This document shows positions 11,394 to 20,562 of a stretch of 64,000 nt of DNA, piece after piece (the first letter of the stretch is position 1; each line of letters opens with the position of its first letter). The DNA is from Ulva prolifera (lineage: Eukaryota > Chlorophyta > Ulvophyceae > Ulvales > Ulvaceae): NCBI GenBank assembly GCA_023078555.1, contig CM041201.1:5959172-6023171 (forward strand), given 5' to 3'. A program made the position numbers and the translations under genes. The notes beneath the pieces were generated by a model. The model ran no database searches and was not told the origin of the DNA. It saw only the letters and a program-made list of their open reading frames with translations.

Positions 11394-11991
11394 CTCCTGA
11401 GCCGCAATGGCTTGTGCCAGAGTGGCCATTGCGCACCGCTTGGGTGCGCGATGCTGATGGGTGCGCGAGTCTCGGGTGGGCGCGACCTCCCACGCATGGA
11501 GTGAGTAGTCGAAATCACGTTAAGAGGCTTTTTCACTATGTTGATATGTACATCATGTATGTTATAACCGCTTTGGGATTAATCCGTGCATCCCGGGGAT
11601 TCAAAGGTTGTTCCCAAAGTACGCGTTGCGCACCCGGACAGGTGCGCAACGAACTTGGGTGCGCGAGGTATGGGTGGGCTGAGGCCAGTGCTCTACAACC
11701 CCCGTATTTTATGCAGGGATTCCCGCTGAGTTTTTCCTTTTTTCAGAGGGCAAGCACCGCTGGTATGCTGAAACTTCGGAGGGCTATCCCGCTGTAATTG
11801 TTTTTTTCTAGAGGGATGCCAAAAAAAAATCGGGCTCGCTTCGCTCGCCATCATATATGTCTGCTGAAGTATGGTAGTGAGGAATAACCTTTGCGATCAT
11901 ATACATTTACCTCCAAGGCCTGTTTGTGTGGGCAACAACAGCAACATACACATTCAGTCGCCCTCTTGCATACCAAAGGTCAGCAAGCGCT
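11394..11991. other. GGGTGCGCGA motif cluster and AT-rich tail; no gene
   Basis: The 10-mer GGGTGCGCGA occurs at 11442, 11459 and 11657, in addition to 10488 and 10519 on the other side of the hAT element. A short hairpin, TGCGCACC...GGTGCGCA, lies at about 11628-11648. No coding signal is seen. Confidence 0.4.
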
Positions 11992-12439
11992 CTAACTCAT
12001 CACGCTCAATGTCCTTCTCATCATCATTGTCACTATAGCCACCTCCTCGCCACCTTCAGTACCTGGAAGCACATCAGACAAAACAGCGTCCCACGCCTCA
12101 TCAGGCTGCATGGCTACTGCCTCAGCAAGCTTACGGACGAGGAGGTCACAATTTGAATCTTTCACCAGTTTCCCATACATGTCAATCATGGTGAGTGCAC
12201 CCTCCTTATCATCTATGGGCCGGTTGGGATCAAAATGATCGCGCAAGTCTTCGTATGTGATAGCTTGTTTCACACGTATTTGAGAGTCAAGGGTGGCCAC
12301 ATGCGTCGATAACATCAGCGGTCGTATGATCACCGCCTAGCTGACTTCTCGCAGCCTGGTTCGTGCCGGACGTGCTAGCAACCTCATCACGAGCGCGCTT
12401 TCTGGGGGCTGACCCCTTGAAACCGAACCGACTAAGCAT
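11992..12439 (-). pseudogene. Unidentified basic protein, frameshifted
   Basis: From an ATG at 12439 the minus strand reads MLSRFGFKGSAPRKRARDEV and about 30 more codons, then stops. Another frame then carries VKQAITYEDLRDHFDPNRP and a charged helical stretch to a stop at 11992. The composition looks like a real protein (basic N-terminus, acidic helical C-terminus) broken by one frameshift or an unrecognised intron near 12290-12310. I do not recognise a family. Its position in a transposon island makes a mobile-element origin plausible. Confidence 0.35.
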
Positions 12440-12884
12440 TGCTCAAAGCGACAGGTGCACACAGCGTCTATTGGCACTTTGAGCTAAGCTTCGCAACATT
12501 ATGTAGTGATACAGAGCCAGCGTGTTGCGGCTACGGAGCAAAGCATCCAGTGACGTCTCGGAAAGTGCACCTGAGGACACTGTGCACCTAGGTGCAGCTG
12601 CTAGTCAAGCTCGCTTGCTTCGCTCGCTCGTGTGCTCGCAGCATTATCAATGTGAACACATGCCGCTCGCTGCGCTCGCACATCGCACATTTCAGCGGGC
12701 AAGACCGGTCTTGCCCGGTAAAGGTAAATGTGCGGCGTAAACCGAACCATTTCGGAGCGAAAACACTAGTTTAAAACACGTTTAAAGTAAAGTTTTTTTG
12801 AGCCTATACAATTTTTATTTTACTTTGCTTTGTTAATCAACGTTAAATCATGCCCCCAGAGCTTAGATTTACATCCCTTGCGGA
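12440..12884. other. Palindrome-rich intergenic repeat sequence
   Basis: It contains CGCTTGCTTCGCTCGCTCG and CGCTCGCTGCGCTCGCA runs and a GCAAGACCGGTCTTGC perfect palindrome near 12699-12714. These resemble the GCGAGCGAAGCGAG segments of the local hAT elements. It then becomes AT-rich. No gene is seen. Confidence 0.4.
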
Positions 12885-12990
12885 CAGTGCATGTTGCAAT
12901 AAACGATCTAGTTCGAACTGACCTAACCACAAAACAACTTGTTGTTCGTACGTGACAAAACTTTCAGTCTTTGTGTTACATGTCATAAAT
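12885..12990 (-). pseudogene. Short antisense family-A gag fragment
   Basis: About 100 bp whose minus-strand translation reads TESFVTYEQQVVLWLGQFEL, then DRLLQHA. This matches TESFVAYEQKVFLWLGQFEL of the family-A gag in the 32.2-38.7 kb element. It is an isolated scrap with no other part of the element alongside. Confidence 0.8.
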
Positions 12991-13101
12991 GAGGTTGCGA
13001 GCTGTGTGGCTGCGGTTTACATTAGATTAGTCGTGACGGTCCACGGGCCGGCCGACGAAGCTGCCCGCGCGAGAGAAGAGATCGCTCGCTGCAGGTAGAC
13101 C

Positions 13102-13696
13102 ATGTCATCACCAGAAGAGGAAGCTGCTCTTGAAGCTGAGGCTACGGCCGAAGCTGAGAGGCAAGCTGCTCTCTTGCATGCTTTGGGCGATGCACCTGGT
13201 GGCGTTCCCACTACTAGCCGTGCTGGGCCAGCCGCTGGTACTAGACGTGCACAAGTTGCACAAGCTGCCTCTCAGCTTGAAGCTGCTAACGCTACGGCGG
13301 AGCAAGCTCGGGTTGAAGCAAGCAATGTTCGTGCTGCTCTAGCGCGCGCAGAACAGGCTCGTGAAGCTGCCGAGGCTGAGGCGGAAGCTCTGCGTGCTAC
13401 GGCCCATGCTGAAGCTGATGACTCAGGTAATAGTCATCTGAATGCGAACTGAGTTGATGCTAATGCCATAGTTGACGCAATGAGATCTATGAACTTCCGT
13501 GAGCCCGCGATTGACAAAGGGAAGTCCCCACAGTGGGATTTTAGTAAAGGTGAACGATTCTCAACGTTTGAGTTTCGTGTTGAGCTGTGGCTCAAAGGCC
13601 ATGGCCTTCATCACCTTCTGACAGAATTGCCTACTGGTCCTGAGAGTGCAACTCATGTCAAGGTAATGGCAGTTGTGTGCTTTGCACTGCCACCAC
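13102..13696 (+). pseudogene. Family-B copia gag, N-terminal part
   Basis: ATG at 13102 opens an alanine/glutamate-rich coiled-coil-like gag (MSSPEEEAALEAEATAEAE) with the family-B signature GPAAGTRRAQVAQAASQL. A TGA at 13450 breaks the frame. Similarity resumes (QWDFSKGERFSTFEFRVELW) until coding is cut at 13697 by a hAT element inserted in the codons for ALPP. The pieces at 14628-16854 and 17208-18415 continue the same element. Confidence 0.85.
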
Positions 13697-13799
13697 CAAG
13701 GCTCTACATCCCGATCGGTTTCCCGACGAAAATTTGGAAAAAGGCAAAAAAAACCGACGGCGAGCGAAGCGAGTCGTCGGTTTTCCCCGACAAGCCAGT

Positions 13800-13833
<34 letters not shown>
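13800..13833. repeat. Poly-G tract (34 nt)
   Basis: Uninterrupted G run inside the hAT element, absent from the corresponding position of the other hAT copies. It is likely unstable, and its true length is doubtful in any assembly. Confidence 0.9.
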
Positions 13834-14118
13834 CGGGCGTGCCCGACGGTCGCCAATGGTGCTTTTTGGGATACCCCGACCAACGCCGACAGCTTGCCGG
13901 GATCCCGAAATCCGGTCGGGCCTGAAGGCACCGGATGCACATTGCAATTACAGAGCATTCATCAGGTGAGTCGCAAGAATGTTGATTGCTGCTTGCGCAT
14001 TGCGAGAATGACCTTGCTTTCGTTCGGGTTCACTGGTCAAGGGCCGAAGCGCAGGCGCACGGCCGAAACTCGTGCATCAGCCGACCAGGGCAGCAACGAA
14101 GCCAGTTGTTTGAAGAAG

Positions 14119-14481
14119 ATGGCTGCGGAACGCTCAGGCGATATGCCACGATTGTCTGAACAGAAAGTTCGCGAACGCCAGCTTGAGTATCCATGGAGTG
14201 TGTATCAAGGCCCGGTCAATAAAGCTCACTGTTGGACCTGTTCTGTTTGTGAGTCTTGTAAGGGAAGCTCCAAAGGGAAACTATACAGGTTCAAGGACGG
14301 GAACGACTTCAGGAAGCATCAGAACTCACACAACCACACGCGCGCAGCCGAAGCACAGGTCCTTGCCGCTGGGCTCGAAAAGGCTCGTGATAATGCAATG
14401 TATGAGCGCTATAAGATTAATCTTGATTCAAGCGCGCGTTTGCTCATCGTCGTGGCGTTCATGGTAGCCAATGGCATCTGA
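14119..14481 (+). pseudogene. hAT transposase N-terminal fragment with zinc-finger motif
   Basis: The frame from ATG 14119 reads MAAERSGDMPRL and then CWTCSVCE...RFKDGNDFRKHQNSHNH. This arrangement of two cysteines, an aromatic/basic stretch and H-x4-H resembles the BED/TTF-type zinc finger at the N-terminus of many hAT transposases. It stops at 14481, far short of the 500-700 aa of a full transposase, with no DDE or dimerisation region. The assignment rests on the motif plus the hAT termini. A second degenerate copy of its start is near 59588. Confidence 0.6.
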
Positions 14482-14627
14482 AAATTGTTTTTGACACCCC
14501 CGATAGAACCTGAGGAGGTCGGCGGGCAACCCGATATCCAGCAGGGTGCTTTTCGGGGCCAGCCCGACAAAAATTGGCTATGGCTTCGGTTTACCCCGAC
14601 AAGAAAAAACCGGCTTGTAGAGCCCTG

Positions 14628-16854
14628 GCCACCACAGGACTTGGAATATGTCCGTGTGTTTGTCTCCCTTAAGGATGTATGGAGTGCACTGCGTGCCAAG
14701 TATATGCCTAGCATGACTGCTTTTGGTGCTCAACCTGCTCAGTATCAGGTTAGCAACAAGATGTTCGAGCCTCTTGGTAGGGAATTTGTGTCACTGCGTA
14801 GCGAGCAAGGAGGTCGTGATTTCCTGATTCAGGTAGCTGCCATCACGAATCACGCGCGGGCATTAGATGCATGTGGACCTCCCCAAGGGGCAGGGCGTGA
14901 TCATGGCCCTAGAGGTAGGAACCCACAACAACCACAGCGCCCTGCAGTTGCTGCCGTCGCTGCCAATGAGACCAGTTGATGATACGTTTGCAAGAAGACA
15001 GGCCATCTCCAGAAGAACCGCCCGGACATCCGTCCGGAGGTCAGAAAGTTCCTCTCTGAGCAGGCAGCTCAGCCACGCGGCAACAACACCGGCCGCGGAC
15101 GAGGACGCGGACGCGGACGGGGAAGAGGCCCATTCGTCGCTGCACTGGAGTTTCCAGGTGACGGATTCAGTATGGTTGATGTTGCCCGCCTGGGCGAGCT
15201 GTGCAATTTTCTCATAGACAGTGGATCTCAGGCTCATGTGATCCGTAATCCTGAGTTGTTCGTATGCATGCGGAAATCGAGAATCCCGTGCATCCAGCCT
15301 GTTGGTGACGAGGACATTCCTGTCTTGGGCGAAGGAAAAATTTGTTTCAAAGTAGGTTCGTATGTGACTATGGGTGGTGATGTGAAGGAATTAGTCCTAG
15401 AGATCCCGAGCTGTATGTATGTCCCTGCATGCCCCTTCAACATCTTGTCTACGGAGGAGTTGAAGCATGAGAATATTTTCCTGCAAACGCGTGCTGTCAC
15501 GGAGGGAGGTGATATAGTCATCATCCCACGTTTCTCTGACCAGGCGCTAGGCCACAAGGAGGGCAGGATTAACCAGTCCACAGACGCGAAGAATCGTCCT
15601 GTTCTTTTCATTGAGACGGATAAGGGCAAGCCCATCCTAAGGGGTGAGCAAGTCAATAGTCCTAGTGCGTGGTCCTCGATCAATGCCGTAGCAAAGCTCG
15701 AGAGTGACGAGGCCGATCTCTGCAGAATAGCTGCATTGACTGGCAAGGCACAACATGTTCCGGGTGCCGCCAAGCTGAACACGACATTTCTGACACACCT
15801 GAGTCTGCAAACGGGCACATCTATTCTGCAAATGATGTCAAAAGCTGAGGTGTATAAGGGTCTAGGAATAAAATCTGATGTGGTGAAGGAGAATCTAGGT
15901 CGCTGCCACGGTTGTCGCCTAGCTTCCCATGATTCCGGCTCTAGTAATCAGCATGGCACAAATGTAGAACATGATGAGGCCCAATGGTCTGGTGCATGGC
16001 TGCATGTTGATGTTATGGGTCCCATCTTGCCTGTAGGGATAGGAAAAGCACGGTACATTCTCATAGTCGTCGATGAGCATTCACGTTACAGTTTTGCTTG
16101 TCCAATGGATGCGAAGTCTAGAGTGCCACAGCTGCTAGTTGAAATCATTAAGCACATACGGACTAGTCTTCTTCCGCATGAGTTCGTTGATGATGAGGGC
16201 ATTAAGATCACACCTAGAGTTATGGGTGTATACGGAGATCGTGGCGGATAGTTTGAGGGTCACAATATCCAAGATTATTTCTAAGAGAACGGGATGTCGT
16301 GGGAAACATGTGCTCCTGGACATCATGAGGGCAATGATATAGCAGAGCGTACGTGTGGTGTCACCTCTGACAAAATGCGTGCTGCATTTCTCCCCACCGA
16401 TCTACCCCGCCGGCGATGGCCGGAGGGGGCGATGTGTGTCAACCATTGCACTAATCTTGTGCCTAGCACTGCTTTGATGACTCGTGAAAAGAAAAAGTTC
16501 ATAGAGAAGAATTTGTCCAATGCGATTGAAAATCTCAGCAGAGCTAATAGAAGTAGAGTGCTCGCAGTGAAATCGAAAGGTGTGAGTAACAAGCCTGCTC
16601 CAGCTACAGGTGATAAGCTTATGACAGAAGAAGAGATCACGGCACAGGCAAAGCGTGGCGAAAGTGAGCGGTGCAATAGACTCTGGGAAAACACTAATTT
16701 CCGACTTGTGGTCCCGTATATGGTCTTCTACGGGAGATCATTGAATCTTGAACGATTCAAACTGCTTGTAGAGCAGATGCGCCCATGGGGTTTGCCAGTG
16801 TATTTCTATCAGAATGGTCAGCATCTACGCACACTAGACGCTAGGGGAGCACAC
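14628..16854 (+). pseudogene. Family-B copia gag C-terminus, protease and integrase
   Basis: After the hAT insert, gag resumes (DVWSALRAKYMPS) and becomes frameshifted near 14980. It continues through a degenerate zinc knuckle (only KKTGHL survives) and an RG-repeat tract. The protease box is FLIDSGSQAHVI (D-S-G) at about 15212. Integrase follows: the HHCC-like CHGC near 15905, the first catalytic Asp in LHVDVMGP, the second in GDRGG, and the Glu in GHHEGNDIAE. A TAG at 16249 and a TAA near 16282 interrupt the core. Coding is then cut at 16855 by a solo LTR. It is similar to, but clearly distinct from, the family-A element. Confidence 0.85.
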
Positions 16855-17207
16855 TGTCACAATGCATGAGCCTGCGGGCAGCAGTGTGGTGACAGGTGCA
16901 CCCATGCACGGACGATCTGCGGATCCGGTGCAGGGGTAAGCTCCAGCCGGGATTGTCTCGATGTAGTGAGAGAAGTCGTGCGAGGGTTTCCTGCCGTAAC
17001 CTTGAGTGTTGAGTATTCAGTGTGCATATAAGCATGTGCACACTGAGATCTGTAACCATTCTTCTTACTGTTTCACGGTATTAGCATCTCCTCTTACAGT
17101 GTTCCTCGGTTCTACCTCTGTGCGCAGCAGGTATGGAACACTGGCCTCCTGGCCTGATCTGAACTGAGACTGCGCGTCTGACCTGACAGCTTACAACATT
17201 TCTGACA
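16855..17207 (+). repeat. Solo family-A LTR in family-B integrase
   Basis: 353 bp from TGTCACAATGCATGAG to TTTCTGACA. It is flanked by CACAC (16850-16854) and CAAAC (17208-17212), a probable 5-bp target duplication with one change. The family-B reading LRTLDARGAH ... WVGLGQGPHMNRVYQ continues across it, paralleling LRKLSPRGVP-YWVGAGLGPSMQRVYA in family A. Confidence 0.88.
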
Positions 17208-18415
17208 CAAACGTTGTGTGGGTAGGTCTGGGTCAAGGCCCACACATGAACAGGGTTTACCAATCCGTACCGGGGGGCGGCAAAGTGATTGAAGTGCGGC
17301 AGATGGTGTATAGCGCTGCGATGTTGCGTGAGTACATCAAGAAATTCGATAGCGTGGAGATAGGGCTCATGCCGTCAGCGACTAGGAGTGAAGTTGATAA
17401 ACTAGAATTCCAGCCCAAGATGGCGGAAAAGGTGTACGCGCCCCGTTGTCAGATGTCGATGCAGTTGCTGCTCGCAAGCAGTACATGCAAGTGCACGGCG
17501 CTGCTGAGTATGATTTTGACGGGATGGCCATAGGCAAGAATCTTGTTGACCTGCATGATTCGGAGTACATCGACGATAGCATGGCCGCGGAGTTTGAGCA
17601 TGTAGTTCCGGAGATGGGGGATGACCTCGGTTCAGGGGAGCTACAACGGAAGACTAGACAGACAACCAGAGGTAGTGGAGAACGTCCATGCGGTAGTGCG
17701 TAGTCAGGAGCTACGCCAAGGTGCTGCTGATTAGCACCTCCAGCCAGGTGAGAACATCGAGCGCGTCAACAATCCCTCCAACGTCGACCGCTTTCGGGAG
17801 CTTGAGCACTCCAACATCGACATGTCGCCATCGGCCGCACACAACAGCCAGAGGGCGAAGAGCTTCACATCTCCGGGGAGATCTCTCGCCGGCGACTCTA
17901 GCAGAGTAGATGAGGTGAGTGTCCGCGACATGGAGATACAACATCAACCCAGCTCTGTCGCGGCGGGATCAGCTGGCCCGCCGCGAGGGGCCATGGGAGA
18001 TATTGGGGGACCCATCCCCAGGGCTTCAGGCGAACGGGCTATGGCTCGCAGCTTGGAGCATGGGATGGACTACATGCGCGAGCATCTGGGTGGATTTATA
18101 TCCAGGGGAGAGGTAAGTCCGGCCCCAAACTCACCTGTCGCTGGGGAGTCTATGCATCCTGCTAAAGAAGTTAGTTTTGATTTGCATGACACTGCTGCTG
18201 ATGCCCAAGGGCAGGAAGCGCAGTCCTCCCCAGTTAGACACAAATGGAACCCGCTTGTACGCAAGCGCTTGATTCCACATGCAGATGTTGCTGTCGTAGA
18301 AGCTAGTGTTGATATAGAGCATAGCACAGTGAGTGAGCAGACGGTAGCACCAAAGGTAGCCGACAGATCAGGCATGTTGGCTACGGCTGACAGTGCAGTG
18401 ACTGGTGCAGAGGTA
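17208..18415 (+). pseudogene. Family-B copia pol, integrase C-terminus and linker
   Basis: It reads WVGLGQGPHMNRVYQSVPGG and then a frame-shifted stretch with NLVDLHDSEYIDDSM. Near 18244 comes KWNPLVRKRLIPHADVA, matching INPLVRRRLVPLAADVA just before the RT domain of family A. The RT and RNase H domains never follow. At 18416 the sequence turns into an inverted copy of 17484-17830. Confidence 0.8.
17484..17830 (+). repeat. Left arm of a ~347-bp inverted repeat (family-B pol)
   Basis: It begins CATGCAAGTGCACGGCG and ends GACATGTCGCCATCGGCC. The reverse complement recurs at 18416-18763 with substitutions and small indels (roughly 85-90% by eye). The spacer is about 585 bp of pol sequence. Confidence 0.88.
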
Positions 18416-18763
18416 GGCCGATGGCGACATGTCGGTGTTGGAGTGCTCAAGCTCCCGAAAACATTCGATGTTGGAGTGGTTGTTGACACGCTCGATGTTC
18501 TCACCTGGCTGGAGGTGCAAATCAGCAACACCTCGGCGTAGCTCGTGACTACGCACTACTGCATGGACGTTCTCCACTACCTCCGGAGTGGCCTGTCTAG
18601 TCTTCCGATGCAGCTCCCCCGAACCAAGGTCATCCCCCAGCTCCAGAACGACATGCTTCAACTCTACGGCTAGGCTATCGCTGATGTACTCCGAGTCATG
18701 CAGGTCCACAAGATTGTTGCCTATGGCCATCAATTATACTCATTAGCGCCGTGCACTTGCATG
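18416..18763 (-). repeat. Right arm of the family-B pol inverted repeat
   Basis: On the minus strand this reads the same pol segment as 17484-17830, including GELHRKTRQATPEVVENVHA. The arm ends exactly where the 5' LTR of copia element 3 starts (18764), so that insertion may have removed or displaced the rest of a minus-strand family-B copy. Confidence 0.87.
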
Positions 18764-20113
18764 TGTCACAATGCATGCGCCTGCGGGAAGCGGTATGGTG
18801 ACAGGTGCACCCATGCACAAACGATCCACGGATCGCAGTGAAGGGGTAAGCCGCCAGCGGGATTGTCCTGATGTAGAGAGGGACATCCTGGCGTGGATAT
18901 CCTGCCGTAACCTTGACGTGTAGGTGTGCATATATGGATGTGCACACTGTCATCTGTAACCTTTCTCTCTACTGTTTCACGGAGCTAGTATCTCCTCTTT
19001 AGCGTTCTTCGGTTCTACCTCTGTGCGCAGCAGGTATGGAACGCTGGTTGCCCTGACATGGCATGTACTAAGACTGCGCGTCTGACCTGACAGGATACCG
19101 TATCACCGCTAATAATTGAGACCACGTGCAAAATTTTCGATGGTCCAAATTTGGCCCCGCTAATTCTACGCGGTTGGTCCAAAAAGTTCAAATCCTTTAT
19201 ACATGCCGGTCCAATCCATTCGCGGACTGCACATTCAGCGGCTTCATGCCGCGGTCCCAATCAAATCTTACGGACTGCGTGTACCTACCGCTCTGCTCGT
19301 ACATGCCTCGTGAAAGCGCCTCGGTATTGCTTTCTCATTGCAGGCCGCTTGTCCGGATCCGAGCAGGCACACGCACAAACGCTGGTTGTATGATCAAACT
19401 CAATTAGAGCAACTTTATAATGCGGACTATTAGTATGATTGTGTAGAAGGCAGATCCTGTCGTACGAAGTTCCGGCCGTTTAGTGACAGACCTGCGGAAA
19501 TAGATCAGCCACCGCAGCAGGCTCGCTGCAATGCTGATTAACGAAGGAAGTATGGCAAGTGAAGAATGTGTGCCACTGTCTGTCTGTGTGTCGACCATTC
19601 TTTTTTATGCTGATGTGCTTCAGAGCTGCTGGACATTTTGACGTACTGAAAGAATACAAGATAGCTGTGCTGCAGGCTTTAGTGCCAGGATCCCAACACA
19701 TGATAAAGACCCAAGTATCGTGATGGCAGGCTTGGCTCCAGATACTCCACTGCCCATGTGGGCGGGCAGAGGCTGCGCCCCTGGTTCTTGGAGCCGCAGT
19801 GTGATCGTAGGCCAACTCAGTCTAGCGAGATTCGTGCTAGCATCGCTGGGGACGGCAACAATACTAAGGCTTGTGCCTCACTGCTGATAGGATACATGTC
19901 AGATGCACATTTTCTTGTTGCAGTGCCCTGTTAAAGCATCCTTATTAATTTGACCTTTTTGGACCGTTCCAATCATGAGAGTGCCCGTGGACAGGTGGTC
20001 CAACATTTAGCGGTGACCGGCCGCAGTGGTCCAATTACTTAGCGGTGACTGACAAGATCGTCCAATAATTAGAGGTCTCAATAATTAGCGGTGATACGGT
20101 AGCGTTTCTGACA
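18764..20113 (+). repeat. 5' LTR of element 3, split by a TIR element
   Basis: 18764-19097 plus 20100-20113 reconstitute a ~347-bp family-A LTR from TGTCACAATGCATGCG to GCGTTTCTGACA. The primer-binding site TGGTATCGGTGA follows immediately at 20114. Confidence 0.87.
19098..20099. mobile_element. 1,002-bp DNA element with 26-bp TIRs and TA duplication
   Basis: Both ends start CCGTATCACCGCTAAT when read inwards, giving ~26-bp inverted repeats with one mismatch. TA flanks it at 19096-19097 and 20100-20101. Removing it restores the LTR reading GGATAGCG seen in the other LTR near 1792. The right subterminal region repeats GGTCCAA...TTAGCGGTGAC (near 19998 and 20033) and a variant CGTCCAATAATTAG near 20059. 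The left side has the variant GGTCCAAATTTGGCC. A TA duplication fits Tc1/mariner-type integration, but I do not recognise the termini. No transposase frame is present, so it is non-autonomous. Confidence 0.85.
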
Positions 20114-20562
20114 TGGTATCGGTGAATGTATTCGTTCTGCCTGTTATGGTCTTGTTCAAGAAGCTGTTGGCCAAAGTCTGTGCGCAAACACGGCAGGCAT
20201 TCCACTGTTCTGCCGGCGCTCAGACCGCGGTCACAGGCGCAGGCATCATTGAGCGTTCTCGTAGCATATTGTTATTAGATACAGTTCGAGACTCTTGTTT
20301 TCAAATGATCAACGCTGGGAAAAGCGAATGCGTTCGCTTATTTTTCAACCTGTCGGCTGGCGACTCGAGTGGCGAGCCACCACTCTGTTATTTGCTGCGC
20401 GCAAGAATCGTCTATCCTACTGCAAAATGTCTAATCTCGATCTCTCCAATGCTAACCCTCCTCGCGAGGAAGGGCAAGACGAGGCTGATCAATAGCCACT
20501 CGTCGACATGGACGCTGACCATGGTGCAGTAGCTCCATGACGAGGAACAGCCCGCGGGCATG
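20114..20562 (+). pseudogene. Element 3 leader and gag N-terminus
   Basis: Primer-binding site at 20114, leader, then ATG at 20427 reading MSNLDLSNANPPREEGQDEA. This matches MSLSNANSNANSPREERRDDA of element 1, with a stop at 20494. It is cut at 20563 by the 1.7-kb element. Confidence 0.85.

Larger units (their letters stand above)
13697..14627 (+). mobile_element. hAT element inserted in family-B gag
   Basis: 931 bp with termini CAAGGCTCTACA (left) and TGTAGAGCCCTG (right), one mismatch. It is flanked by a perfect 8-bp target duplication GCCACCAC (13689-13696 and 14628-14635). The termini and duplication length are those of hAT transposons. It carries the palindromic CCCGACAAGC/CGGTCGGG segments shared with the copies at 10650 and 56045. 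A poly-G tract sits at 13800-13833, and part of a transposase-like frame lies at 14119-14481. The copia gag frame is recovered when the insert is removed. Confidence 0.9.

Noticed and set aside
13480..14481. 333-codon open frame spanning copia gag and hAT
   Set aside because: It is a chance read-through from family-B gag into the inserted hAT element, including the poly-G; not a single gene.
17822..18541. 239-codon open frame
   Set aside because: Its last 40 codons run through the inverted repeat arm in the antisense direction. It is a pol remnant fused by rearrangement, not a gene.
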